Positions 1 through 11,900 of a DNA stretch of 47,483 nt are shown in pieces. This stretch comes from Leptospirales bacterium (GTDB lineage: Bacteria; Spirochaetota; Leptospiria; Leptospirales; Leptonemataceae): NCBI GenBank assembly GCA_019694655.1, contig JAIBBN010000021.1, forward strand, positions 1 to 47,483, given 5' to 3'. A program made the translations under genes and the position numbers. Each line of letters starts with the position of its first letter. Positions within the stretch are counted from its first letter, which is position 1. Under the pieces are notes generated by a model. It ran no database searches. It was given only the letters and a program-made list of their open reading frames with translations, and was not told the DNA's origin.

Positions 1-20
1 AAAGCGGGCCTGCTGCATGA
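1..20 (+). CDS. 3' end of an upstream gene, possibly the RND membrane-fusion protein
   Basis: Only the last few codons would be in the window: frame 3 reads S-G-P-A-A and ends in a TGA at 18-20, which overlaps the ATG of the RND pump at 17 as ATGA. Such 4-nt overlaps recur throughout this window. RND permeases are usually preceded by a periplasmic adaptor gene, so that identity is a guess from context; five codons carry no family signal. Confidence 0.3.
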
Positions 21-3000
21 TCGAACGCCTTCTGCACTACTTCATTCGCTCCCAGCTCCTGATCTGGCTGGTCATTGTCGGTCTGCTACTGGGGGGACTG
101 ATGGCCCTCTTCGGGTTGCAGCGCGAGGCCTACCCGCGCGTCGATTTTCATCAGGCCGTGATTACTACCGTCTTTCCAGGCGCCGCCCCTGAGGATGTAG
201 AACAACGCGTCACCATTCCGCTGGAAGAGGAGATTCGCGAGGTCGAAGGTCTCAAGCGCGTTCGGTCCACATCGCGACACTCCGTTTCAGAAATCTTCGT
301 GGAAGTTGATTTGAAGGAGCGCGATCCGGACGGCGTGCTCGACGAGGTGCGGCGGGCGCTGGATCGTGTGACCGATCTTCCTTCAGAAGTAACAGAACGG
401 CCGGTCTTCCAGGAGCAGAAGACCGGAACCTTTCCGGTGCTTGAGATTTCGCTCTACGGCGCAAATAGCGAACAGGAGCTGACGGACATTGCCGAATTCT
501 ACGAGAAGCAGTTGGAAAAACTGCCCGGCGTAGCGCGCGTCGACTTATTTGGCAAGCGCGAGCACGAGTGGCAGGCGCTGCTCAATCCAAACAGTATGCG
601 CGCTCGCGGCGTCTCGATGCTTGAGGTCGTGCAGTCGCTGGCAGCGCGCAACGTAAATATTCCCGGCGGCGCACTGGAAGCAGAGCAAGCACGGAACATA
701 CGCACAACCGGCGAATTTCAAAACATTGGCCAGCTGGCGCGCGTCCCGGTACAGTCCAACGATATCGGCAGCCGCACCATGCTCGGTCAGATTGCGCGAT
801 TCGAGGAAGGTTTTGAATCTCCGCGATTGCTGGCGCGCACCAACGGGCAGAATGCGATCAATCTGATGGTCCTCAAGCGCGAGCGCAGCGATATTGTCAC
901 GGTTACCGGCGACGTGGCGCACCGGCTGGAGGAATTGAAACAGATTCGACCCATCCAGAGCGCCATCGTTCTCGATGAAGCCCGGCAAACTCGTCGTCGC
1001 CTTTCCGTCGTGCAATCGAACGCGGCCATGGGCTTCGTTCTGGTTGTCGCCATGCTTATCGCCTTCCTGAATTTTCGCACGGCGCTGGTGACTGCTGGCT
1101 CGCTGCCTCTGGTGGTGCTTGGATCTCTGATATTTTTTCCACAGGCCGATATCACCTTCAACATGATCTCGATGATGGGCTTGATCATCTCGCTGGGCAT
1201 GTTGGTGGATAACAGCATCGTCATTGCCGAAAATGTGCATCGCTACCGCGAGCAGGGCTACTCGCCGATCGAAGCCGCAACGCATGGCGCCGCCGAACTG
1301 GTCATTCCGATTCTGGGCAGCTTTCTGACCACCGTCGCCGCCTTTGTTCCGATGCTGCTCATGACGGGCATCATGGGCAAATTCATCTGGCAGATTCCCT
1401 TTCTGGTAATCGTCAGTCTGAGCGTCAGCTTGCTGGAGTCTTTCTTTCTGCTGCCGGCGCGACTGGCCCGCTTCAGTGAAAAGGAAGGCCAGAAAAACAG
1501 CTCTGAGCTGCGCCAGCGTTTGGACGCCTTCTTTGATGGCGTGGCCTCCGGCTTTGGCGGTTTTGTGCGATTCCTGGCCGCGCATCCCTTTCGTTCCTTT
1601 GCGGTGATGAGCGTCGTCGTCCTGGCCTCCTTCGTTGGCATGGCCTTCATGAAGTTCTCGCTCTTTCCCAAAGAGGAGGTAGAACAGTTTATCATTCGAA
1701 TGGAATTCGAGCCATCGTTGCGCGTAACGCAAACCGTACAACGCATGAGCGCCGTCGAAAGCCTGGTGCGCGGTCTGCCCGCCGACGAACTGGTTAGCTA
1801 CTCGGTCAAGGCGGGCATCCAGCAAATCGACGCCGGCGATCCGCTGACGCGCGTTGGCGAACACCTGGCCATGGTAAATATCTATCTGACTCCTGAGTCG
1901 GAGCGTAAACGCACGGCCAAAGAGATCATCGATGCGCTCACGCCAGCGGTGCGCCAGACGCCAGGTTTGATTGCCTATTCGCTGCAGGAAGTCGTGCCCT
2001 CTCCGCCGGTCGGCGCTGCAATTACCGTGGCCGTAGAAGGTCCGGAGTACGAGAAGCTGCGTGAGATCTCCGCCGAGGTGCGCGCCTATCTGGCGACAAT
2101 CCGCGGCGTAAAAAACATTGCCGATGACTACCGACCAGGGCGCGAGGAAATTATTGTACGCTTGAACGAGGAGCGCGCCGCAACCGCCGGCGTTAGCGAT
2201 CAGCTGGCGGCCCAGATGGTACGCAGCGCCTATGAGGGCGCAGAGGCTACGACCCTGCGCCAGGGCGATCGTGAGATTACCATCCGCGTACGCTACGACG
2301 AACCCTTCCGGCGCGATCTGGCGGCCTTGAGCGAGATCGCCGCGCCCAACCGCGTTGGACTGCGAACTACTCTGGGATCGATTTCCACTCTGGAAACGCG
2401 CAACGGCCCGGAGAGCCTTTCGCACTACGACTTCGAACGGGCGATCACGATCCTCGCCGACGTCGACGAAGATATCATAACTTCTTCTGAAGCAAATGCT
2501 TTGATCTTTGCCAGGTTCAAGGACCTGAGCCAGCGCTATCCAGGCTATGCATTGAAACTGCGCGGCGAGGAACAGGAGACCAACGAGTCCATGGCATCGC
2601 TGGCACAGGCCGGCGGTCTGGCGCTATTGGCCATCTTTGGCATCATCGCCTTGATCTTCAACAGCCCGCTGCGCGCGCTGATTATCATGATGACGGTTCC
2701 GCTTGGCTTGACCGGGATCGTAATTGGCTTTCTCACCGCCGGCAAGGCGCTGTCCTTTTTGGCGCTGATAGGCATCATTGGATTGGCCGGAGTGCAAGTA
2801 AATGCCGGCATCATGCTGGTTGAATTCATCGACAAGGCGCGACGCGAAGATGGCCTGGGCCCGCTCGATGCCGTGGTTGATGCAGCGCGCACGCGCTTTC
2901 GTCCGATTCTTTTGACATCGCTGACAACCATGGCCGGCTTATTCCCAACGGCCTATGCCCTGGGCGGTTCGGATCCAGTACTGATTCCGATGACTCTGGC

Positions 3001-3259
3001 CCTTGCCTGGGGACTGGCCTCTGGCACTTTTGGATCGCTGCTGTTTATCCCGGTGGTTTTCTCCTGCGGCTACAAGCTACGCGAACTCTGGCTCTCTCGG
3101 CGCGGCAGCCAGGCCAATCCTTCGTCCATGAAAACGCTCAGCGAAGCGGAAGCAGCGGCGCGACTGGGAGATTGGCCACAGTCCAACGGAAATGGATCGC
3201 CAGGCGCCAACTTCAATGGCAAAGTACGTCGCTCGTCGAAGCGTACGCTGCAAAACTAA
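17..3259 (+). CDS. RND-family efflux permease (AcrB/MexB-like, HAE type)
   Basis: This 1080-residue protein is the inner-membrane, proton-driven component of a tripartite efflux pump that expels drugs, lipids or metals through an outer-membrane channel. It has the family layout: an N-terminal transmembrane segment (about 12-34), a large periplasmic porter loop starting with the YPRVD / FPGA-P-DVE signature (about 45-65), a membrane block (about 335-480), a second periplasmic loop, and a C-terminal membrane block (about 865-1030). The transmembrane-4 proton-relay motif reads GMLVDNSIVIAENV (about 394-407), with D398 followed by Asn where AcrB has a second Asp; the DN form is common in relatives. 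The tail after the last helix (about 1035-1080) is Ser/Asn/Gly-rich and probably disordered. No adaptor or TolC gene is visible; the adaptor may lie just left of the window. The substrate cannot be told from sequence. Confidence 0.93.
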   Translation: MIERLLHYFIRSQLLIWLVIVGLLLGGLMALFGLQREAYPRVDFHQAVITTVFPGAAPEDVEQRVTIPLEEEIREVEGLKRVRSTSRHSVSEIFVEVDLKERDPDGVLDEVRRALDRVTDLPSEVTERPVFQEQKTGTFPVLEISLYGANSEQELTDIAEFYEKQLEKLPGVARVDLFGKREHEWQALLNPNSMRARGVSMLEVVQSLAARNVNIPGGALEAEQARNIRTTGEFQNIGQLARVPVQSNDIGSRTMLGQIARFEEGFESPRLLARTNGQNAINLMVLKRERSDIVTVTGDVAHRLEELKQIRPIQSAIVLDEARQTRRRLSVVQSNAAMGFVLVVAMLIAFLNFRTALVTAGSLPLVVLGSLIFFPQADITFNMISMMGLIISLGMLVDNSIVIAENVHRYREQGYSPIEAATHGAAELVIPILGSFLTTVAAFVPMLLMTGIMGKFIWQIPFLVIVSLSVSLLESFFLLPARLARFSEKEGQKNSSELRQRLDAFFDGVASGFGGFVRFLAAHPFRSFAVMSVVVLASFVGMAFMKFSLFPKEEVEQFIIRMEFEPSLRVTQTVQRMSAVESLVRGLPADELVSYSVKAGIQQIDAGDPLTRVGEHLAMVNIYLTPESERKRTAKEIIDALTPAVRQTPGLIAYSLQEVVPSPPVGAAITVAVEGPEYEKLREISAEVRAYLATIRGVKNIADDYRPGREEIIVRLNEERAATAGVSDQLAAQMVRSAYEGAEATTLRQGDREITIRVRYDEPFRRDLAALSEIAAPNRVGLRTTLGSISTLETRNGPESLSHYDFERAITILADVDEDIITSSEANALIFARFKDLSQRYPGYALKLRGEEQETNESMASLAQAGGLALLAIFGIIALIFNSPLRALIIMMTVPLGLTGIVIGFLTAGKALSFLALIGIIGLAGVQVNAGIMLVEFIDKARREDGLGPLDAVVDAARTRFRPILLTSLTTMAGLFPTAYALGGSDPVLIPMTLALAWGLASGTFGSLLFIPVVFSCGYKLRELWLSRRGSQANPSSMKTLSEAEAAARLGDWPQSNGNGSPGANFNGKVRRSSKRTLQN

Positions 3260-3330
3260 ACAAAGCATACGGACAAAAAGCGTCTTGCCGGCGCAGAGCA
3301 ACGGAGCGCCTCTGGAGCAGAGGTTGCATC

Positions 3331-3567
3331 ATGGCCGACGAACAAATCGCAGCGCTGAATCAGATCACGGCGATGATTGATGAGAAGGCGACGCTCTACA
3401 AAAACAGTCTGCGTTCCATGCCGCCGGCGCGCGCCGCAGCGGAGAAACAACTGATCCTGAAGCTGATTGACGACGGCCTCTCCCTGGCCAGAAGCATCAA
3501 GCCGGCGCCCTTTTCACTGATCCAGGACCTGGAGCAACTGACTCGCGAACTTTCGCGTTTGGGCTAG
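3331..3567 (+). CDS. Small helical protein of unknown function
   Basis: This 78-residue protein starts at MADEQIAALNQ. An open frame continues upstream to 3172 but overlaps the end of the RND gene, so the ATG at 3331 is the sensible start. The sequence is charged and largely alpha-helical, with a Pro-Pro break near residue 28 (SMPPARAA) and a C-terminal heptad-like stretch (IQDLEQLTRELSRL). It has no signal peptide or membrane segment. It lies 71 nt after the RND gene on the same strand and ends 26 nt before the convergent PBP1C gene. I do not recognise the family; a small cytoplasmic dimeric helical protein is the most that can be said. Confidence 0.6.
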   Translation: MADEQIAALNQITAMIDEKATLYKNSLRSMPPARAAAEKQLILKLIDDGLSLARSIKPAPFSLIQDLEQLTRELSRLG

Positions 3568-3593
3568 CGCGGCGCAGATTTCCCGTCCAGCAT

Positions 3594-5966
3594 TCAAGGC
3601 GATAGCTGTGGCGGCAATACGACCAGCGGCATCGAGTCGCTGCGCCCGTGATCGTCCACCACCCGCAGCGTAAAGTCGCCGGTCGGCGCATCCCAGAAGA
3701 AAGATTCGCCAGGCGCCGCCGCGCCCAGGTAGGCGTCGTCGGCAAACCAGTAGAGACGACGTACGCCGCCATCGGCCACGGCGCTCAACGCCATTCGACG
3801 ATCGCGCAGCGAACCGTGTAATTGTTGGCTGGCGCCGCGCAAGGGAGAAGTGATGTGCGGCGGCGCTCCCTCCTGCGATGCGAACAGACACTCCGCTTCA
3901 AACTCCGGCGGCGCCGCGCGCGGGGCCCCGGCCTGAGCAAACAGCTCCTCCAGATCGCTGGGCCAGAATTCGTATACTTCGGAACGGACATGTTGACGGG
4001 CGCCGCAGACGCGCTTGCCGCTGCGCGCGTCCACCAGCGCCTCGCGGTGGATGTTGCAGCGCGCGATGGGCGAAACGCCGGGCAAGAACCAGGTCAGCCG
4101 CCGATGGGGGCAGTGGTCATTGGGCAGATCGCCGGAGACGGTGCAAACCTCCACCTGAGCGACGCCCGCTGGCGGATTGGCCGCTGCCGGATGACCGCGG
4201 CGATGGCCGGGACGACTGCGCATGGCATCTATGATGCGAAACATCAGCGGCGCCGCCGCCTCACGGCCGGACAGGTAGGGATTGGAACTGCCGTCGAAGG
4301 AGCCGGACCAGACAATTACTACGTAGTCATCAAATATTCCCGCGCTCCAGGCGTCGCGAAAACCCATCGAGGTGCCCGTCTTCCAGTAGACTGGAGATTG
4401 TTCGCTCAGGCCGGGCGTCAGGCCGCGGTTGGGGCGCGACGCCTGCCGTAATATGTCGAGCGTCAGGAAAGCCGCCTGTTCGGAAAACAGACGCTGCGAA
4501 GCGCCGCGCCACGCGTCGAGACTTCCACAGTTTCGCAGGCAGCTCCGCAGCGGCTGCATCTCGCCGCCGCGACCCAGCGCCACATAGAGTCGGGCCAGTT
4601 CCTCCATGGTAACTTCGGCGCCGCCCAGCGCGATAGCCAGCTGGTAGAAAGAGGGCGGCTTCATCTCGCCGACGCCGCTGCGCTGCAAGAGATCATAGAG
4701 CGAGGGATTGTGAACGCGCGAAGCGAGGTAAAATGCAGGGATGTTGCGGCTACGAATCAAAGCCGCGGTAGCGCTCAGCGGACCGCTGAAGTCGCGATCG
4801 AAGTTTTCAGGAACAAAGAGCCCGTAGCTTGCCGGCGCATCCTTGAGCAAGGTATAAGGATGGATGATTCCCTGCTGGAAGGCCAGCGCAAAAAGAAAGG
4901 GCTTCAGCGTCGACCCCGGCGAGCGCCGGGCGCGTACGCCATCGACCTGCCCCTGAATGCTGTCGTCCTTATAGCCTGCCGAACCCAGCCACGCCAGTAT
5001 CTCCGCCGATCGCAGGTCGACAAGAATCGCCGAAACATTGCGCACGCCTTGCGGACGAATCAACTGCAGATGAAGGCGGGCTTGCTCTTCTACAATCGTT
5101 TGAATACTTAAGTCCAGCGTAGTATGGACCTGGGTGGCATTGCTTTGAGCGAGGGCCAGCCAGGTCCAATGCGGCGCCCGAAAGGGCGGCGAAGTGCGAT
5201 GGACCTGTCCCGGCGATAGCGCGACCGCGGCCAGAGCGTCCCCTGGTCTGCTTTGCAGCCAGCGCTCCTGCAGGGCATCGCGGGCGCGGCGCAGCTCTTC
5301 ATTTTGCTGCTGGCCTGGCGCACGGCGCTCCGGGCTCTTGGGGATGACGGCCAGCAACAGGGCCTCGGGCAGGGAAAGCTGCGATGCCGGTTTTTGAAAA
5401 TAGATCAGGCTGGCCGCTTCAATGCCTTCAATGTTGCCGCCAAAGGGCGCCTGACTTAAGTAGTACGAAAGAATTGCGTCTTTGCTGTAGCGAAGCTCGA
5501 TCCACAACGCGATGAATATTTGCAACGCTTTGCCGCCGGGGCTGCGCGTCCGCAACCCGTAGCGCAGGCGCGCCGCCTGCATGGTGATGGTGGAAGCGCC
5601 GCCGCTGTCGCTGCCCCTCAGATAGGCACGCGCTGCACGCAGCAGCGCCACAGGATTCAGCCCCGGATGCAGGTAAAACCACCGGTCCTCCTGCAAGAGA
5701 ATTGCGGCTCGCATTGGGCTGGAGACGCGCGCCTCATCGAAGGGCAATCGCCGCATTTGATCAGCGGTCAAGGTCAGGCGCAGCAGACGGCCATCGCGAT
5801 CGTAGACAGCGCGCGAGTATCCGCCAGGCGGCGTAAGTGGAATCATCCAGCCGCTGAGCCGCATCGCCGCCACAATCAGCGCGGCGACCAACAGGCTGTG
5901 GCCCCACGCTTGCCGGGCAAAAGCTGCAGCATAGCGCTGGCGCCATGCTGCAAGGCGCTGGATCAA
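3594..5966 (-). CDS. pbpC: Penicillin-binding protein 1C (bifunctional class A PBP)
   Basis: This 790-residue inner-membrane enzyme polymerises lipid II into glycan strands (GT51 domain) and has a transpeptidase domain. A membrane anchor lies at about 22-42. The glycosyltransferase carries QEDRWFY with catalytic E93 and GGASTITMQ (122-130). The transpeptidase has SPGSTLK with nucleophile S352, SRN at 406-408 and KTGTS from 529. The C-terminal ~90 residues match the PBP1C-specific domain (ITSPLRG ... FFWDAPTG). Length is normal for PBP1C (about 770-800). Its start overlaps the end of the alpha-2-macroglobulin gene by 4 nt (ATGA on the minus strand). This pairing is conserved across Proteobacteria and others and is taken to link peptidoglycan repair with protease trapping. 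All catalytic residues are present, so it should be active. Confidence 0.95.
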   Translation of the reverse strand: MIQRLAAWRQRYAAAFARQAWGHSLLVAALIVAAMRLSGWMIPLTPPGGYSRAVYDRDGRLLRLTLTADQMRRLPFDEARVSSPMRAAILLQEDRWFYLHPGLNPVALLRAARAYLRGSDSGGASTITMQAARLRYGLRTRSPGGKALQIFIALWIELRYSKDAILSYYLSQAPFGGNIEGIEAASLIYFQKPASQLSLPEALLLAVIPKSPERRAPGQQQNEELRRARDALQERWLQSRPGDALAAVALSPGQVHRTSPPFRAPHWTWLALAQSNATQVHTTLDLSIQTIVEEQARLHLQLIRPQGVRNVSAILVDLRSAEILAWLGSAGYKDDSIQGQVDGVRARRSPGSTLKPFLFALAFQQGIIHPYTLLKDAPASYGLFVPENFDRDFSGPLSATAALIRSRNIPAFYLASRVHNPSLYDLLQRSGVGEMKPPSFYQLAIALGGAEVTMEELARLYVALGRGGEMQPLRSCLRNCGSLDAWRGASQRLFSEQAAFLTLDILRQASRPNRGLTPGLSEQSPVYWKTGTSMGFRDAWSAGIFDDYVVIVWSGSFDGSSNPYLSGREAAAPLMFRIIDAMRSRPGHRRGHPAAANPPAGVAQVEVCTVSGDLPNDHCPHRRLTWFLPGVSPIARCNIHREALVDARSGKRVCGARQHVRSEVYEFWPSDLEELFAQAGAPRAAPPEFEAECLFASQEGAPPHITSPLRGASQQLHGSLRDRRMALSAVADGGVRRLYWFADDAYLGAAAPGESFFWDAPTGDFTLRVVDDHGRSDSMPLVVLPPQLSP

Positions 5967-8900
5967 GGCCTGGCTGCCACGCGCAGTCGTCCCGGCGATG
6001 GCATCACTGCGCGCACCGCACGATCATACATTCCTTCGGCATAGGCCGGCGGGATCACGTACTCTCCGGGATTTGTAGCTCGAATACGGTAGCGAAACTC
6101 GCGCAGGCGATCATCGGCGCTGCCGTATAGAATGATGCGATCTTCGCGCACATCGACATTCTCCGGCCGCCAGCTGAACTCCGCGCGCGCACTGTCGATC
6201 TGCGCCTCGAAGCCGCCCGGAATCAAATCGACGACGGCCACATTGCTCTGCGTCGAACCGATGCCGCGGATGCGCAGGACGACCTGCAGGTCTTCGCCGG
6301 CGGCGGCATGATCGGTCGCCTGCCCCTCAAGATTTTGCAGTTCGCGAAAAATCTCCAGCGATTCCTTGCTGGCCTCCGCGGGCAAGCGCCGGTCAAATCC
6401 GCTTTGCACCGCCTGATAAAACAGGGGCAGCGCAGAGCGGTTGGCCAGGCGCAATACACGCGTTTGTGGCGCAAAGTCCAGCTGCGGAAAAAGCCCGCGC
6501 GGGATGCTCAACTCGCTTTGCGTTCCGTTTTCCAGAATTTGCAAGGCCTGGACATCCAGCGGCTGCTGGCTGGCTTGAGCAGCCAGCGCATCCAGGGCAA
6601 AAATGGTCATCGCCGCCGACAGACTGTTGAAGCTGTTGGCATAAACCGGACGCAAGGTGCGCTGCAGCAGATCGGCGTTGGCGCGACTGAGCTGATCCGG
6701 AAAATGTTTAGCAACAATATAGAGAAAGGTCGCGTCGCGCAGCAAGCCATCGTAAAAGTGAGCATAGTCCGGACTGGTTGCGGACAGCGGATTGAAACGC
6801 GTGATCAGTTCCGCGGCCTGCGGTTCCTGACGCATCAGCTTATGGGCAGCGGCCAGATAGAGGGCAATGCTGTCCTGCTGCCAGCCCTCATAACGGGGCT
6901 CCGCAGCCAGTTTGCGTCGAAGGGCAAGAACTTCGTTCGATACCACCTGACCGTTGCGGGCCCGCAGATAGAGGGCGAAGGCGCGGGAACGCAGATCCAC
7001 GGAGTCATTGACAGACATTTGCTCCAGATACTTCAGGCTGCGTTCCAGCAACTCCGGCGGCAATGGCCGTCCGCGCTCTTTCGCCTCAGTAAGAAACTGA
7101 ACGACATAGGCGCTCTGAAAGGGCGATACGAAGGAATTTGCCGACCAGAAGCCAAAGCCGCCTTCCGAATTCTGGCGGGCGCGCAACACGCGCAGAATGC
7201 CAGTGAACGCGGCGTTGGATTGCTCCGGATTCTGAACGAACTCCGCTCGATTGGCCAGGAGCATGTGCGGCGTTGCCTGAGAAACCAATTGCTCAGTACA
7301 TCCATAGGGATAGTTTCTCAGGTATTCCTGCAATCCGCGGGCCAGACCCAGCGGCAGACGCGACAGGCTGAGACTGTGTCGGCGAAACTGATCATAGGTG
7401 CGACGCGGCGTGGGCGCCTCGACAACTCCCGGTCCTGCAAAGCCGCCCGTGACCGAGGTGCGGTAGATGGTCGCCGGGCGTACGCTGAGCGTTGCGCTGA
7501 GCTGCGAACTCTTGCCGGCGCCCTCCACGCGGAAATGCAACTCTGCCGGACCAGGTTCATCGCGCGCCTGAACGCGGAAGACAGCGATGCGCTCTTTGCC
7601 CTCGGCGACGGTAAGCTTTTGTTCTGCATTTCCGGGAATACTCAGCGGCCCGCTGCTTTCGGCGCGAACTGTCAGCTGCGCGTTCTCGCCGCTGCCTTCG
7701 ACATTGTTGGCCACGCCAACGCTGACTTCGGCCACATCGCCCGGCGCCAGAAAGAGCGGCGCCGATGGCGTGATGACGAAATGATCCTGGATGATCGATC
7801 GCCGCTCTGTTGCGCCAATGGCCGCATCGGACACGGCCACCGCCATGACGCGCAGCGTGCCATTGAAATACTCCGGAACGCGGTACTGCAGGGTCCGAGG
7901 CGTGGCGTCGCTCTGGACAATGCCGGACCAGTAGACGGCCGGCGCCAGATTGCGTCGACGAAAAGGATTCAGGTTGCGGCCCAGATCGCCATCGTCGCCG
8001 CCGCCGGGGCGCGAACGGCGCAGCATAGAGTACTCCGGCAAAATCAAATCAAGGATCTGTGTGGTGCGCGTTTCCAGAGCCCGCTTTCGAAAGAAGTGAG
8101 CAAGCGGATCCGGCGTCTGGTAGCGCGCCACCTGAAGAATCCCCTCATCCACGGCAAAGACGGCAATCCTGCCGGGTTGCGAGGTGCTGTAAGTGATCGG
8201 AAAGTTGCGCCCGGGCAGCGCCTTATCCGGCGTCTGCAATTGGATGCGATTGGCCCGTCGCGCTCGACTGATGGAAAAGGGCTGCACCGCGTAACTGAGC
8301 GGAGCGCTGTAGACTTCCGGGCTGGCCGGGGATCGTATGAAGGCGACGTTTACGTAGGCGCTTCCTTCCAGACTGGCCGGAACGACAATGCTCTGTACTG
8401 TGGAGTTGGTCGAGGTCTGGAACCACTTGTGAGCGTAAACTCGATCACGTTCAATTGTAATCAGGCCGGCGCCCACGTACGGCGCTACAATATTGAGTCG
8501 GATTTCTTCGCCTGGCGCATAGTCACCCTTTTCCAGGCGCAACTGCAGCTCGGCCCCGCGATCCAGGCGGCCGGCCATAGTTCCGGCGCCGGCGATGCTA
8601 AAGGCAATATGATTTAACTCTAAATGGTTCGCGTCTTCAATATAAATGACAAAATCGCCTGGCGCCGAAGATGGCAAATTTAGCCGCAGGCCTGCTGCGC
8701 CAATATTGATCTTCTCCTCGCGCAGCGGAATCTCCCGACGGACGCTGGTATAGCGGTAGACGCCGTCCTCGGCGCGAGCCAGTACCGACACATAGCGCAC
8801 CTCAACGGTGCGCGCCGTCAAGGGGCCCGAAGAAGTGCGCTGAGCGTCGGGACCCACCGCAATCAAATCGACGCCGCGCGTGGCGCCGCGGGCGATGTAG

Positions 8901-11900
8901 TCCAGCGATCCATCGGCGCGATAGCCGATAACACGCTCCAGCGGCGACACCAGAATGCTGCGAATTGCCGTAACCGATCGGCCGCCGCCGCTTTCATAGC
9001 CCTCGGCTACGAAGGTCAGACGATAGGTAGAAGCGCCGAAGCGCTCCAGATGAAAATTGAAATCAGCGCGACCCTTTTCGTCGGCGGCCACAGCTTCCAG
9101 ACTCTCCTGGATGCGACGATCGGCGCGCGCCGGATCGTGAAAATTGTAACCTGGATAGCGTGCAAAGGCGAAGGCGGCCGGGGCAAGCTCCATCTCGCCG
9201 CTGATTTCGTTACCGCTGGCCGCCTGACCGAAGAGATGGCGCAGCTCCGCCACTCCGTGCAGATTGCGCGGCGAAACCCAGCCCTCCTCTGACTGCGCCG
9301 AGAAGGAAGCCCGAATCTGCATACGGTCCGGCTGAAACTCTTCGATGCGAAAGGAGGCGGCGCCGAGCAAGGATGCTCGACGTTGATCGCGCATTGTGTA
9401 GAGGTTGACCTGGTAGACGCCGGTGGGCGAGCCTGGATCGCTTTCAAATTTCAGCTCATGAAAGGCCTGGCGATTCAATCGCAACGGAGTGCGTTGCACC
9501 TCTGCGCCGCGCGCATCCACGATGCTCAGCTCCAGCGGCGCGCCTTCCAGGCGACGATTCCAGTCCCCGGACTTCACAATCAGGCCAATGTGCGCCTCCT
9601 CGCCCGGGCGATACAGGCCGCGGTCGGTAAAGAGAAAGGCCGTAAGCGTTTCCGGACGATCGGCGCCAACCACGCCGCCAATATCAAAGCGCGATAAATT
9701 CAGCTGCCGATCGCCGCGCGCGTAAGGCATGAAGGACACATCCGTTCCTTTGCGCAGCAAGAAGGCCGTTGGCTCCTTTTCACGCTGCAAATCGCGCAGG
9801 GACGGAATACTGACGCGACCTGTAGCGTCGGTCTTCGCCGACGCAACCGGCAGTCCGTTGCGGCCCAGAACCTCCACCTGCACGTCGCCCTCCGGCGTGC
9901 CGCGTGAGACACTTTGTACGAAGAGATCGCGTTCGCCGGAAGCAGCCTCTTTGACCAGCATGCCCAGATCGCTGACCAGCACAAAGCGCCGCTCGACGAC
10001 CAGCGGCCGCTCATCTTCATCTTCCTCCGCCTCATCCCAATCATCGCCTGAGGACCTATCGTCGCTTTGCGAGGCCGCCGGGTCCGGGGGAACATACTCG
10101 CTGAGTCGCAAGAAGAAGAGGCCGGTCTTGTCTGTACGCTGCGTCAGGTAGCGCGAAAAATCAAAGGCGAAGTATTGCACTTCGCCGCCGCTGGGCGGCG
10201 CCAGTCGCACGATTTCTTCAAAATGCTCCGCCAGATTGGTTTCGTTGAAACTATAACTGTTAAAGTAGGGATTCTGAAAATCGCCGCGCGTCTGGCTGAC
10301 CAGATGATTGATTTGATCCGGCAATACACGATCGATTTCAATTTTTACGGCGCGAACCCCGGAGGCGGCCACGCTGATCTTCTTTTCGCCCATCAAACTC
10401 AGCAGCGCGCCTTGCTGTTGTACGGCAATACGGCGCGGAAAGGGCGCCACCCGAAGGATCCGGACAAAGTCCTCGCGTAGCGTATAGCCGGCGAAGTTAC
10501 GCGCGCCGCGCTTGATGCGCACGTACAGCCATCTTCCGCCCTCTGCGGCGAAACGATAGGTATGTTCCCTGGCAAACTCCCGCTCGCCAGCGGCGGCCGT
10601 TAACTCGATGCGTTGCGACTGCCGCAGCAGCGCAGGATCAATTTCCTCTGGCTGCCACTCATGGCGCAGCTCGGCCTCTGTCCCCGGCGACGCGGCGCGA
10701 TCGCGAGGCAGCAGATAGGCTTCGAGGCCGCCTTGCACATCGCTATCGCGGGCCTCAGTCAAGGTGCTGATGGCCAGAACGCGCTCCAGTTGCTGGTCCT
10801 CGCCGCTGATCTCCTGCACGCTGGCATCTTCAATACGAAAGAGTTCGTCGCGCGCCGGCACGGACAATGCCTGACGGGCATCGTCTTCTGTCGGCTCACC
10901 GCCCAGTGTGCTCAGCATTCCCTCTGCGATCTGCAACTCGACCTGAAAGCGCTCTTCCGGCGGCTCAATGTTCTCTGATTGCAGGTAGGCTTCGGTCCGC
11001 GATTCATTGAAGTTCAACGTAAACGAAAACTCGCGGCCTGCGGTCCCGGGCAAAATTGACTTTTGCACCAGCCGCAGCCGCTGCTTGACGGTGCTGACGT
11101 CGATCGGATAATTAAAGTAAATCGTCCCGACAATTTGCTTGATATTGGGATTGGTATAGTCTACATAGAATTCCAATCGCTTAATCGTGACGTGCAGCGG
11201 CGGGATTTGGAAGCTCAGCGAGTAGTCATTGAGCGAGATTTGCTCGGCGTGCAAAACCGGCGCCATTCTGACCTGGTAGCGGCGACCTGGGCTCCAGTCG
11301 GCCGACGGCCAGAAGCTCAGCCGACGGTCATTGGTCCATTCCCAGCGGCCTGGATGCGTCGGCGAAAGTTCCACTCCCTGATCAACCGCTCTTCCAATTC
11401 GTTCGAGCGGCGCCACCGACTGGCCGAACTCCAGAATGACGGGCGACGGTCCGCGATTTTCGCCGGCGATGTAGGGCGCCGGCGGGGTTAGCTGCACTCC
11501 TACTCCCGGCGCACGCGGGAAAAAGACCGAACACAGGCCGCCGCTGACGACAAGAGCGCCGGTGGTTACGCCAAGGGCAAAGGCGCGAGCATAGGCTCGA
11601 GGACTGCGCTCGCGCCAGCGTTGCAGCGGAGCGCGAACGCGCTGCCCGAGCAGTGCTCTGGCAGCCGCCGCCATATGCGCCTTGCGTTGCCGCAGCGGTT
11701 CGAAACGGCGGACAATCCGCGCGCGCCAGGAAAAGATCCGCGCCGATAGCTGTCGCTGCAATGTGGCCTTGCGGTCCGCGAGGCTCGACCGGAGCTCCCG
11801 CCAGGCTCTCAACAGTCGGTTCCCGGATTCCGGCAGCCAGTCGGCATAGCGGTCCAGTTGTAGAAGCAGCCAGTGAATCAGAGCTTGCGGGTAGCGGCGA

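Noticed and set aside
545-2425. 626-codon minus-strand open frame
   Set aside because: It lies fully antisense to the RND pump, shows no recognisable domain, and has Arg/Gln/His-rich low-information sequence. Long antisense frames are expected at high GC.
6308-8617. 769-codon plus-strand open frame
   Set aside because: It is antisense to the alpha-2-macroglobulin, which has a clear thioester motif. The translation has no domain signature and is Arg/Gln-rich as in shadow frames.
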